A stretch of DNA of 64,000 nucleotides from Bacteroidota bacterium. Its GTDB lineage: Bacteria; Bacteroidota; Bacteroidia; AKYH767-A; OLB10. The stretch spans positions 62,001-126,000 of the forward strand of contig JADKJB010000013.1 of the NCBI GenBank assembly GCA_016722525.1. Reading direction: 5' to 3'. The stretch's first letter is position 1. Each line of letters begins with the position of its first letter. Of this stretch, positions 50,819-60,156 are shown one piece after another. The notes below the pieces were generated by a model. The model saw only the letters and a list, made by a program, of their open reading frames with translations. It did no database searches and was not told the DNA's origin. The translations under genes were made by a program, and so were the position numbers.

Positions 50819-51262
50819 TTGAAAAACTTGAAAAATACCATTTTAAAATTTGCATGTAGTTTTTTAATCCCTATGATGGTTGTCTTTACTTCTTGCAAAG
50901 ATGATAAAGATGATCCTGAACCAACATGTGTTGGCGGAAAAGGAGGAGCCGTAACTTTTGTGCTCAAACCTCAGCATCATGGCGAACCTATTCCCTCCAC
51001 AGCCGCGTATCCTGATTCTGCTTTTATTAAATTTAATGTAAGTGAATTCCCGGGAGACAATCCTGCACTTTATGATTTGGTAGTTGTTGGTACTGATGGT
51101 GCTTTTGAAGTTAATGTTGATTCCATGAAGTGTGGAAAATATTTTATTTTCATGACAGGATTCGATGCCAGCATCGCTGAAAGAGTAAAAGGAGGAATTC
51201 CTGTAACTATATCTATTGAAACAGGAACAAAAGTTATTAATATTCCTGTTACCGAAGATTGA
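50819..51262 (+). CDS. hypothetical lipoprotein with CKDD export-type signal
   Basis: 147 residues. A lipoprotein signal ends VFTSC and the mature protein begins CKDDKDDPEPTC, again resembling the K-(D/E)2 surface signal. The body has GGKGGAVTFVLKPQHHGEPIP, whose His-His-Gly could bind metal, then Ig-like strands (DLVVVGTDGAFEVNVDSM) and a second Cys pair. The start is TTG at 50819, only 2 nt after the barrel gene stop, so the two are translationally coupled. Family not named to my knowledge. Confidence 0.7.
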   Translation: MKNLKNTILKFACSFLIPMMVVFTSCKDDKDDPEPTCVGGKGGAVTFVLKPQHHGEPIPSTAAYPDSAFIKFNVSEFPGDNPALYDLVVVGTDGAFEVNVDSMKCGKYFIFMTGFDASIAERVKGGIPVTISIETGTKVINIPVTED

Positions 51263-51514
51263 TTTAACTTGCAGCTAAAACACTTTGTTTTATGGACGGA
51301 ATTTTTCTGCAACTATTTTTTTTTGTTTTAATTTTTAGAGCAATTTCTAATCAATTAAATTTTTAATCTTACTTTTTTCTTCAAATTTTGTCTGTGAGAA
51401 AAATTTAGAATTAATGCTATTTCTCTGCCTAGTTGAAAAGATGCTCTTTCAATCATTTTTTTTATTCATTAAGTTTTATAATTTCGCTCCGAACAAATTA
51501 AACCCAAAACAATT

Positions 51515-52222
51515 ATGAAATTACAATTATTAGTAGCTACCGCTGTTGCTGTGGTTGCTTGTACACAATTGGCCAATGGTCAAAAAATTGACAAATTTGG
51601 AGCCGACATGGGTAAGAAATCTGCCATGGGAAAAGAAATACGAGTTCCTTATACTGATTTGATCAGCTATTATGGCTATGTGAAACCGGGTGCTGCACCT
51701 GATGAAACAAGAGAAGGTAAAAAATATTACTATCTCTATGTTTGGATTCCAGCTGTTGCTCCCGAATTAGGTGTTCGTATGGTCTCTCCTGTTCCAGACA
51801 AAATGGCTCCTGAAGCAACGGATTTTGTCGGTGCCGATTTTAAGGCAAATGAAACTGATAAAACTAATTATTTTGATACCTGGATCACTTTAGAAAGAGC
51901 TGATGGTGTGACTAAAGCCGAAGATATCGTTGCTAAAGGCAAAGGAGCAACCTGGAATAAATACGATTCAAATGATGATTCATCCGAATTACCAGCTCAA
52001 CCTTCAGGAAGTAAATATAATTCATTAATGAGAATTACCAGTGAAACCAGCAACCCAACAAAATCATTGGTAGTTGGATTATACAGAATTGGATTTACCA
52101 CCTATAAGACAGGTGAGGTGCAGGGAAGTTTTGTAGCTCAAGTTGGTTCTCCGGTAAAATTACCGGGTGTTCAAATAGCTCAGAATATGGAATCTTTGAT
52201 GAAAGCAGTTACCGGCAAATAA
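51515..52222 (+). CDS. LipL32-like surface protein
   Basis: 235 residues. After an N-terminal signal (VAVVAC is a possible lipobox; cleavage after ANGQ is the alternative) the sequence closely follows Leptospira LipL32. Matching segments are ISYYGYVKPGAAPD, KKYYYLYVWIPAVAPELGVRM, YFDTWITLERADGV, KYNSLMRI, and LYRIGFTTYKTGEVQGSFVAQVG. The acidic calcium loop of LipL32 is reduced to KYDSNDDSSELP. LipL32 is the most abundant outer-membrane lipoprotein of pathogenic leptospires; the role here is unknown. The gene is monocistronic and bounded by a strong terminator. Confidence 0.9.
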   Translation: MKLQLLVATAVAVVACTQLANGQKIDKFGADMGKKSAMGKEIRVPYTDLISYYGYVKPGAAPDETREGKKYYYLYVWIPAVAPELGVRMVSPVPDKMAPEATDFVGADFKANETDKTNYFDTWITLERADGVTKAEDIVAKGKGATWNKYDSNDDSSELPAQPSGSKYNSLMRITSETSNPTKSLVVGLYRIGFTTYKTGEVQGSFVAQVGSPVKLPGVQIAQNMESLMKAVTGK

Positions 52223-52231
52223 TTTTATTGC

Positions 52232-52290
52232 TCCTAACTAAATAAAAAATGCCCCGGGATTTTCCCGGGGCATTTTTTATTTAGTTAGGA
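52232..52290. terminator. bidirectional terminator, perfect 28-bp inverted repeat
   Basis: Two 28-nt arms (52232-52259 and 52263-52290) pair without a mismatch around a 3-nt loop. The GC core is GCCCCGGGA / TCCCGGGGC, flanked by A6 and T6 runs. It lies between the convergent LipL32-like and protease genes, so it can end both transcripts. Confidence 0.92.
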
Positions 52291-52297
52291 TATTGAT

Positions 52298-54216
52298 TTA
52301 TTGAACAATGAATTTCCCCATTCTTCTGTCTCCATTTTGTTGTATCATAATTACATAAATTCCTTTTCCAAAAGTAGATACATCCATCTGCATTTTATTC
52401 ACCCCCTCTTGAATTTCATAATTGCTGTTATAGACTAATCTGCCGGTCATATCCATTATTGAAACAGATGAACTAGTTGCAATATCTGAAATAAATTCGA
52501 ATGTAGCCTGAGAATTAACAGGATTTGGAACGGCTACAATACCTGACAACAAATCATCTTTTGATGCATTTGAATTGTTGTCTTCATAGCGGAATGGTGT
52601 TGAACTGGCGTTCACTCTCAATGTGTAACATTGAGTGCCACTGTTTGCACCGTTATATCCATAAACTTTTATGTAATAAGTGGTGGCAGTTGTTGTATTG
52701 CGTTTTATTGACTCTGAAGTGCTACCGCTATTTTGACCTGTTGCAAGTGTTGATAATGAAGAGCTGTATAATTTGACATCATAATCTGCTACCAAATTAG
52801 TAAGATTCACTTGTACATTGGTATTAGGTGATACCGTTGTAAATTTAAACCAGTCAACATCTGTTGAACTTGAAATCAATGCGCTAATATTGGTATTGAC
52901 TGAAATTGTTTTTGCAGTTGATGAGTTGTTGTTCGACTCGTAAATATCAGAGCAACCGGAAACGGATGAAGTGGTAAATGATCCTTGCGAAGAATAAACA
53001 CCATTTGTACTTCCGCAAATTGCCTGCACCTGGAAAACATAGGCTCTAGCCGCACTTAGTCCACTGATTGCTTTTGAATTTGTGGATGAAGTGGTGGAGG
53101 TCCAATTCGCTGCTGCAGTTGTTTTGTATTGTACATTATAAGAAGTTGCACCTGACACTGCACTCCAGTTTAAAGTGGCACTGGTTGTTGTTACTAAAGT
53201 TGTACTCAGTGCCCCTGCAGTTCCGCAGCTACCTCCCCCGGAAGGAGGGGTACAGCCTAATGAAGAAAGCAATGAAGATCGTGATGAAGAAATACTTGCA
53301 TTCATTCTTGTTGATTGTCCGGATGTAAACATATTCATACATAAATCATCAGTATAGTCCATATAATTCATAAACATGTCGCCATTAACTCCATTGCTGC
53401 ATGTGGTATGAGGAAAGGTGGGGCAACCAAAATTCGAAGTTTGCTGAGTTGGTGTATCCGAAACAAGATCACTCCCGCAATTGGCATCTCCCCAAATATG
53501 ACGTAGATTTAACCAGTGTCCAACTTCGTGTGTGGCTGTCCGGCCTAAATGATACGGTGTTGAAGTTCCGGGTGCTGATGGTCCTCCAATGGATGAGAAA
53601 AGAAGTACTACCCCGTCTGTGGCAGTTGGACCTCCCGGAAATTGCGCATATCCAAGAACACCCCGCTCAGATTTCCTGACCAGATATTCAGATAACTGGC
53701 AGTCGGCCATGGATCCACACCACCGTTTGCAGTCCTTTTTATGTTATCATTGGTACTGAATGAAGTAGCTGTTGTTTGTTTTCTGTTAATACCTGTCGTT
53801 GCATTTCCATTTGGATCGCGTTGTGCCAGGCAGAATTGAATATTTGTATTCACAGCCACACCTTGAAATGCGGAAGGAGTGTTACCGGCATCTGCATTTA
53901 ACCTTGCAAAATCTTTATTCAAAACACCTAGTTGTGCAAGGATTTTTGCATCTGAAATATTTTGTGTGGTACTATTGTAAACAATGTGAAAAACAACAGG
54001 AATGGTAATAACTGCCTGATTTCGTTGATTTGGATTGGCTGCTATCCAATTCTGAACGTCGGTTTCAAGTTGTGCCATTCGTAACTCGAGCTGTGGATCT
54101 GCCAGCTTTTGGGCAGCCAAATAATCCATAGATCCACAATTGCGTTGATTTTGTGCACTCAGTTTTCCAAAGAGCAGTGTGCCGGATAGGAGCAGGCACA
54201 GATAAATTTTTCTCAT
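52298..54216 (-). CDS. T9SS-exported M43 (pappalysin-like) metalloprotease (frameshifted)
   Basis: Two frames joined by a shift near 53665. The N-terminal frame has a signal peptide (ending KLSAQ) and propeptide. The catalytic zinc motif is HEVGHWLNLRH with Met-turn MNYMDYTDD, as in family M43. C-terminal to it lie a fibronectin type III domain (TLVTTTSATLNWSAVSGATSY), a bacterial pre-peptidase domain (DVDWFKFTTVSPNTNVQVNL) and a type A T9SS sorting domain (AVPNPVNSQATFEFIS to MGKFIVQ). It should be secreted or surface-attached through T9SS. About 639 residues. Confidence 0.9.
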
Positions 54217-54835
54217 AGTTCAGTTGGTTTAAGTTTTTAAAGTTGGTTTAACGGAATCAAATATATAACATACTTGGCCGGAAGGCAATAGCCAGTTTTT
54301 TTATCAGGATAGTTATACAGGGTTTTTCCACTTTTGCTCCTTTAAAACTTTTGAGAAAAGTCTGATGGGTCGTTCAAGATCATATGATTTTATTAATCAC
54401 AGGACCGTTTTGCATTCAAATCCTGAAACAATCCTAATTTACTTTTGTAAAGACATGTAATTCAATAATATACGATATATTCGGGGTGGTTAGTTTTGTG
54501 AAATCATTGACTTCTTCAAAGGAATTAGGCAATACATTCATAAAACGGTACGAATTATATGAAAATCATCAATATATGTCGAAAATTGCACTCTAGTATT
54601 CCTTCAGTTTTTGTTTTTCAGTTGAAAAAGAGGAATAAATTGCCTTTTCGATTTTGATTTCTTTGATATAAATTATTTTAAATCAACCATTTAATTAAAA
54701 AACAAAGAAATTTTCTCTGCATCTTCGACCCTAAATAACAATTTCAGATAAGGTTTTGATATGATAGAAATAATTTTTTCCTTTGCTATTCCAAAAAACC
54801 AGTAAGCACTTCTACAATTTAACACATTTCACATT
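54217..54835. other. intergenic region, no gene seen
   Basis: About 620 AT-rich bases between divergent genes (the protease on minus and the PorE-like gene on plus). Short direct repeats of TAAACCAACT lie next to the protease start. Two TAnnTTTG strings occur (near 54444 and 54492) but neither has a TTG at the right distance. No coding frame, RNA gene or mobile element was recognised. Confidence 0.5.
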
Positions 54836-56782
54836 ATGATGAGCCGTACAAAATGCCTGATTTTTCTTTTGGCAACCCTTTTGTCAATGCCAGTCTTTGC
54901 ACAAAAAGCAAAATCGCCTAAAAGCAAGACTCCAAAAGCCGATAACGCCTACAATCAGGCCAATTATTATAAGGCTACCGAACTGTACAAAAAATGTTAC
55001 TCCAAACACAAAAACAAAAGCGATAAGGCTGTAACTGCTTTTAAATTAGGTGAGTCTTACCGAATGGTGAGTAATTGGAAAGAAGCAAGCGGTTGGTACG
55101 AGAAAGCAGTTAACGATGGGAATAAAGACCCTATGGCTACTTTGCGTTATGCCGAAGCTCTTAAATCTACTGGTCGTTATGATGAATCTATTGCTCAGTA
55201 CAATGCATATAAAGTATTGGTACCTGATGATAACCGCATTGATGCAGCAATTCAGGCAAGTACTGCAGCTCAAGGCTGGAAAGATAAACCAACTCGTGCG
55301 GTTGTTGAAAATGCCAGTGCGTTGAATACGAAATACTTTGATTTTTCTCCCGCTAAATCAAATAGCCCTAACGGGATGTTTTTTACTTCTTCCCGTATGG
55401 AAGCAACAGGTGGAAGCAATGACGGCTGGTATGGTGAAAAATTCTTCGATCTTTTTACCACAGCTATGGATAATAATGGAAAATGGAGCACCCCGGTTGT
55501 TATTCCTCCTCCAGTAAATTCCTCATCTTCTGATGGAGCTTCCTTTTGGGATGCTACTAATAATGTGATGTATTTTACACGTTGTCAGAAAGTAAAAGGT
55601 AAAGAAGGATTATGCAGACTTTATAAATCAGTTTTTAAAGATGCGAAATGGGGTGAGCCTGAAGCGCTTCCTTTTGCAAGTGAAGATTATACAACTGGTC
55701 ACCCTGCTTTAAATGCAGATGGTTCTGTTATGTATTTTGTTTCCGATATGCCTGGGACTCTTGGCGATAAAGATATTTTTATGGTGAGATGGGATGCGGC
55801 TGCTGCAAACTGGGGCACTCCTGTTAACCTTGGAAGTGCAGTGAATACCAATGGTACTGAAATGTATCCATATGTATCTGCAAGTGGTAAACTCTATTTC
55901 TCCAGTAACGGCCATGCTGGTATGGGAGGTCTTGATATTTTTACAGCAACGGAAGAAGGCGGATCTTGGGGAAATGTGACCAACCTGCGTTCACCAATGA
56001 ATTCTCCCGGTGATGATTTTGGGATTATGTTTGATACCGATATGACTGGTTTCCTTTCTTCGAATCGTGAAGGTGGTCTTGGTGCAGATGATATTTACTC
56101 TTTCCGTATTCCTCCTCCAATCTTTTCTGTAGGTGGTCGTGTTTATGATACCGATACCAAAGAAAGTATACCTGGTGCAACCGTTGAGCTATTCGGAAGT
56201 GATGGAACTTCCTTAAGTGTTAAAACTGGAGCAGATGGCATGTACCGTTATGATCTCAAACCACAAGTTAAATATAAAATTTCTGCATCTTACACCGGTT
56301 ATTTAACTAAGTTTCTTGAAGTTTCTACTGTAGGAATTGATGAATCTAAAGACTTTGTCGGTGACTTCGATTTCCCATTAAAGTCTACTGCTAAGCCTAT
56401 CGAACTTCCTGAAATATTCTACGACCTCGACAAGGCAACCCTGCGTCCTGAGTCGAAGAAAGAACTGGATGGTTTAATCAAAGTGCTTGATGAGAATCCA
56501 ACAATTACTATTCGCATAGAGTCACATACCGATACCCGTGCAACTAACGAATACAACGTTGATTTGTCAAAGCGTCGTGCAAAATCTGTTGTTGATTACT
56601 TAATCAAGAATAATGTGGATAAAGATCGTCTGACTTCAGAAGGATTTGGTGAAACTAAGCCTGTTGTTTCTGATGAAGAAATTGCTAAAATGGCAACCAA
56701 CGAAGAAAAAGAAGCTGGCCACCAGAAAAACAGAAGAACCGAATTCAACGTGCTTAGCACAGATTTCGTTCCTAAAAAGTAG
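54836..56782 (+). CDS. porE: PorE-like T9SS/OmpA family protein
   Basis: 648 residues with four modules in the order described for Porphyromonas PorE. A signal peptide (MPVFAQ) is followed by TPR helices (YNQANYYKATELYKKC, about 35-150), a WD40/PD40 beta-propeller (about 165-430; ADGSVMYFVSDMPGTLGDKD), a carboxypeptidase regulatory-like domain (VGGRVYDTDTKESIPGATVE) and an OmpA peptidoglycan-binding domain (IRIESHTDTRATNEYNVDL). PorE anchors the T9SS ring to peptidoglycan. Such modules also occur in other OmpA proteins, so the name is likely but not certain. A T9SS cargo protease is encoded next door. Confidence 0.8.
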   Translation: MMSRTKCLIFLLATLLSMPVFAQKAKSPKSKTPKADNAYNQANYYKATELYKKCYSKHKNKSDKAVTAFKLGESYRMVSNWKEASGWYEKAVNDGNKDPMATLRYAEALKSTGRYDESIAQYNAYKVLVPDDNRIDAAIQASTAAQGWKDKPTRAVVENASALNTKYFDFSPAKSNSPNGMFFTSSRMEATGGSNDGWYGEKFFDLFTTAMDNNGKWSTPVVIPPPVNSSSSDGASFWDATNNVMYFTRCQKVKGKEGLCRLYKSVFKDAKWGEPEALPFASEDYTTGHPALNADGSVMYFVSDMPGTLGDKDIFMVRWDAAAANWGTPVNLGSAVNTNGTEMYPYVSASGKLYFSSNGHAGMGGLDIFTATEEGGSWGNVTNLRSPMNSPGDDFGIMFDTDMTGFLSSNREGGLGADDIYSFRIPPPIFSVGGRVYDTDTKESIPGATVELFGSDGTSLSVKTGADGMYRYDLKPQVKYKISASYTGYLTKFLEVSTVGIDESKDFVGDFDFPLKSTAKPIELPEIFYDLDKATLRPESKKELDGLIKVLDENPTITIRIESHTDTRATNEYNVDLSKRRAKSVVDYLIKNNVDKDRLTSEGFGETKPVVSDEEIAKMATNEEKEAGHQKNRRTEFNVLSTDFVPKK

Positions 56783-56793
56783 CTTACTAAATA

Positions 56794-56840
56794 ATAAATA
56801 CGGAAAGCATTCACGTCTCGTGAATGCTTTCCGTATTTAT
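56794..56840 (+). terminator. terminator of PorE-like gene
   Basis: Perfect 21-bp stem (arms 56794-56814 and 56820-56840; core CGGAAAGCATTCAC) with a 5-nt loop, 11 nt after the stop codon. It ends only 20 nt before the purM start, leaving little room for a separate purM promoter. Confidence 0.8.
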
Positions 56841-56860
56841 ACTCATTCCTTAAATCTATC

Positions 56861-58054
56861 ATGAACGATCAGTCCAGGTATATGTCGCGTGGTGTTTCTT
56901 CCTCTAAGGAAGATGTGCATAACGCTATCAGTAAAATCGACAAAGGATTGTTTCCAAAAGCTTTTTGTAAAATTGTTCCTGATTATCTCGGAAATGATCC
57001 TGAATGGTGCAATATCATGCATGCCGATGGTGCAGGTACCAAATCATCACTGGCATATGCCTATTGGAAGGAAACCGGCGATCTGTCGGTTTGGAAAGGA
57101 ATCGCTCAAGATGCCATTGTCATGAATATTGATGATCTTTTATGTGTAGGTGCTGTCGATAATATTCTTATTTCATCAACCATTGGAAGAAACAAAAATC
57201 TCATACCCGGAGAAGTTATTGCCGCCATCATTAATGGAACTGAACAACTTTTGGAGGAATTACGCAAACATGGCATAAATATTTATTCAACCGGAGGTGA
57301 AACAGCCGATGTAGGAGATCTCGTCAGAACCATTATAGTCGATTCTACGGTGACTTGTAGAATGCCAAGAGCAAATGTTATCACGAACGATGCTATTCAA
57401 CCTGGTGACGTTATAGTGGGCTTGTCGTCGTATGGTAAAGCATCTTACGAAAATGAATATAACGGTGGCATGGGAAGCAACGGACTCACATCAGCACGTC
57501 ACGATGTGTTTGCCAAAAATGTTGCTGAAAAATATCCTGAAACATATGACCATGCTATCGATAGTAAACTGGTATATTCAGGTGGAATGAAACTAACAGA
57601 TACGGTACATGTGAAATATGAATATTCTGGAATTGTTGCTGAAATTAGTGCCGGTAAACTAGTGCTTTCTCCTACCAGAACGTATGCCCCGGTCATTAAA
57701 AAGATATTGGAAAAGCATACCGGAAAAATTCATGGAATGGTTCATTGCTCAGGTGGAGGGCAAACCAAAATTCTTCATTTTATCGATCAGCTTCACGTGA
57801 TTAAAGATAATTTGTTCCCGGTACCTCCATTATTTGAATTGATTCAAAACCAATCCGGAACTTCATGGAGTGAAATGTATAAAGTATTCAACATGGGCCA
57901 CCGAATGGAATTGTATGTGAATGAAAATATCGCAGAAGAAATTATCGCAATTGCAAATTCATTCAGCATAGAGGCGAAAATAATCGGTCGTTGTGAAAAT
58001 TCGAGCACCAAACAACTTACCATCAGTTCAGAAAAAGGAATTTTTAAGTATTGA
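56861..58054 (+). CDS. purM: phosphoribosylformylglycinamidine cyclo-ligase (AIR synthase)
   Basis: 397 residues; closes FGAM to aminoimidazole ribotide with ATP in purine synthesis. The N-terminus has YMSRGVSSSKEDVHNAISKID. The PurM core follows with ADGAGTKSSLAY and DAIVMNIDDLLCVGA. STGGETADVGDLVRTI and VHCSGGGQTKILHFID come later. It is the long (about 390-residue) form of AIR synthase used by Bacteroidota. It begins a same-strand run with prfA and pyrF. Confidence 0.94.
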   Translation: MNDQSRYMSRGVSSSKEDVHNAISKIDKGLFPKAFCKIVPDYLGNDPEWCNIMHADGAGTKSSLAYAYWKETGDLSVWKGIAQDAIVMNIDDLLCVGAVDNILISSTIGRNKNLIPGEVIAAIINGTEQLLEELRKHGINIYSTGGETADVGDLVRTIIVDSTVTCRMPRANVITNDAIQPGDVIVGLSSYGKASYENEYNGGMGSNGLTSARHDVFAKNVAEKYPETYDHAIDSKLVYSGGMKLTDTVHVKYEYSGIVAEISAGKLVLSPTRTYAPVIKKILEKHTGKIHGMVHCSGGGQTKILHFIDQLHVIKDNLFPVPPLFELIQNQSGTSWSEMYKVFNMGHRMELYVNENIAEEIIAIANSFSIEAKIIGRCENSSTKQLTISSEKGIFKY

Positions 58055-58071
58055 AATGTATACTTTACAAA

Positions 58072-58119
58072 CCCACTAACCCACTAACCACCACTAACCA
58101 CCACTAACCACCACTAACC
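58072..58119 (+). repeat. short C/A-rich tandem repeats before prfA
   Basis: Two copies of CCCACTAA followed by three copies of CCACCACTAA, ending 19 nt before the prfA ATG. A related CCCCCACTAACCCACT motif lies before the pyrF start (59306-59335). Confidence 0.85.
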
Positions 58120-58137
58120 CTCTCCCCATTTGCCAAA

Positions 58138-59223
58138 ATGAGTACCCTACTTGAAAAACTTGAATCGCTTAATCACCGTCACGAAGAAATTGGAACACAA
58201 CTCGGTGATCCCGGAGTTATTGCCGATCGTAAACGATACAAGGCACTTACTAAATCTTATCGTGATCTTGGAAAAATTGTAGAAGCCTCCAATGAATACC
58301 GGAGTGTTTTAGCAAACATTGATGGTGCCAAAGATGTACTGGTGAATGAAAAGGATGAGGAGTTTCGTCAGATGGCCAAAGAAGAGCTGGAGGTGAATGA
58401 AAAAAGACAGTTGGAATTAGAAGAAGAAATTCGATTGTTGTTGCTGCCACAGGATCCTGAAGACAGTAAGAATGCAATCATGGAAATTCGTGGCGGAACC
58501 GGTGGTGATGAGGCCAGTATTTTTGCCGGTGATCTTTACAGGATGTATACCCGTTATTGCGAAGGAAGAGGATGGAAGGTACTGGAAGTTGACGCCAATG
58601 AGGGAAATACCGGTGGCTATAAGGAAGTTGTTTTTGAGGTAACCGGTGAAAATGCTTACGGAATTTTAAAATTCGAAAGTGGTGTGCATCGTGTCCAACG
58701 TGTTCCTGAAACTGAAACTCAGGGTCGTGTGCATACCTCTGCTGCTACAGTGGCTGTGTTGCCTGAAGCTGATGAGGACTACGAAGTTGAAATCAGTCCT
58801 GCAGACATTTCTGTTCAAACAGCACGCTCGAGTGGAGCAGGTGGACAAAACGTTAATAAGGTGGAAACGAAAGTGCAGATGACTCACATCCCTACAGGAA
58901 TTGTCATTACTTGCCAAGCTGAACGCTCACAGCATGGTAACCGTGAAATTGCCATGCAAATGTTGAAGTCGAAGTTGTATGAAATAGAAATCAATAAACG
59001 CCAGGAAGAAGTCTCTAAACGACGAAAGACAATGGTATCAACCGGCGATCGCTCCGCAAAAATACGCACCTACAATTATCCTCAAAGTCGTGTCACCGAT
59101 CACCGCATAGGCCTAAGCAATCACAATCTCCCCGGCATTATGAACGGAGATATCCAGGAGTTTCTGGATGCATTGCAAATGGCTGAGAACGCTGAAAAAA
59201 TGAAAGAAGCAAGTCTGGTGTAA
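58138..59223 (+). CDS. prfA: peptide chain release factor 1
   Basis: 361 residues; recognises UAA and UAG. Domain order is normal. The helical N-terminal domain is followed by the superdomain with the codon-recognition region ending HRVQRVPETETQGRVHTS. GGQ at residues 235-237 (SSGAGGQNVNK) triggers hydrolysis. RKTMVSTGDRSAKIRTYNYPQ lies near the C-terminus. The start follows a C/A-rich repeat with no strong Shine-Dalgarno sequence. It is 83 nt after purM. Confidence 0.96.
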   Translation: MSTLLEKLESLNHRHEEIGTQLGDPGVIADRKRYKALTKSYRDLGKIVEASNEYRSVLANIDGAKDVLVNEKDEEFRQMAKEELEVNEKRQLELEEEIRLLLLPQDPEDSKNAIMEIRGGTGGDEASIFAGDLYRMYTRYCEGRGWKVLEVDANEGNTGGYKEVVFEVTGENAYGILKFESGVHRVQRVPETETQGRVHTSAATVAVLPEADEDYEVEISPADISVQTARSSGAGGQNVNKVETKVQMTHIPTGIVITCQAERSQHGNREIAMQMLKSKLYEIEINKRQEEVSKRRKTMVSTGDRSAKIRTYNYPQSRVTDHRIGLSNHNLPGIMNGDIQEFLDALQMAENAEKMKEASLV

Positions 59224-59230
59224 GAATGTA

Positions 59231-59280
59231 GCGCTTGCCCGACTCGCTAGGCGGGCCTGCACGAATGTTCAGGCAGTGAA
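59231..59280 (+). other. GC-rich hairpin segment between prfA and pyrF
   Basis: A GC-rich patch in an AT-rich genome that can form two short hairpins, GCCCG/CGGGC (around 59237-59256) and GCCTG/CAGGC (59255-59274). Stems are short, so a regulatory or REP-like role is only possible. Confidence 0.4.
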
Positions 59281-59335
59281 ACCGAATAGCGCAATTCTAA
59301 TTCACTCCCCCACTAACCCACTCGCCAACTTACTA

Positions 59336-60156
59336 ATGACCCACACCCAGCTTCTCGCCCAGATAAAATCCAAACGATCATTCCTTTGTGTAGGTCTTGA
59401 TACTGATATATCAAAAATACCTGCTCATCTTTTGAAAACGGAAGATCCGGGTTTTGAATTCAACAAAGCCATTATTGATGCAACCAAAGATTTTTGTGTC
59501 GCCTACAAACCCAACATTGCATTTTACGAATGCATGGGACCAAAAGGCTGGGAGAGTTTAAGGAAAACGCTTGAATATATTCCTTCAACTATTTTCACCA
59601 TAGCAGATGCCAAACGCGGTGATATTGGTAATACTTCATCCATGTATGCCAAAGCATTTTTCGAACATTATAATTTCGATGCAGTGACAGTCGCACCATA
59701 CATGGGAGCCGATTCTGTCACTCCTTTTTTAGAAATTAATAACAAATGGGTGATACTACTGGCACTCACTTCAAACAAAGGTGCATTGGATTTTCAAATG
59801 GATACTATTCAATCGGGTGAACGTGTTTTTGAAAAGTTTTAAGTGAATCACAAAAGTGGGGTAGTGCTGAAAATATGATGTATGTAATTGGAGCCACCCG
59901 TGGAGAGCTTTTTGCCGATGTTCGAAAAATTGTTCCCAACCATTTTCTACTCGTACCCGGTGTAGGCGCTCAGGGCGGAAGTCTGGAAGAAGTATGTAAG
60001 TATGGCATGAACAAGGAATGCGGATTATTGGTAAATTCCTCACGCAATATTATTTATGCTTCAGCGGGAACCGATTTCGCTGAAAAGGCAGCTGCCGAAG
60101 CTAAGAAGATGCAGGGAGAAATGGAGAAGCTGTTGAAAGAGAGCGGAATTATTTAG
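59336..60156 (+). CDS. pyrF: orotidine 5'-phosphate decarboxylase, type 2 (frameshifted)
   Basis: Makes UMP from OMP. The first frame has FLCVGLDTDISKIP and the catalytic TIFTIADAKRGDIGNTS motif. A T4 run near 59838 shifts the frame (FEKF against FEKVLSESQKWG). The second frame has MYVIGATRGELFADVRK and PGVGAQGGSLEEV. The repaired protein has about 273 residues, the length of the TIGR02127 (type 2) class. ATG 59336 begins MTHTQLLAQIKSKRSFLC; the earlier GTG at 59276 is not needed. Confidence 0.93.

Noticed and set aside
52232..52290. Long perfect palindrome as a possible mobile-element end or origin
   Set aside because: It lies between convergent genes with A and T tracts and has the layout of a bidirectional terminator; no transposase is near.
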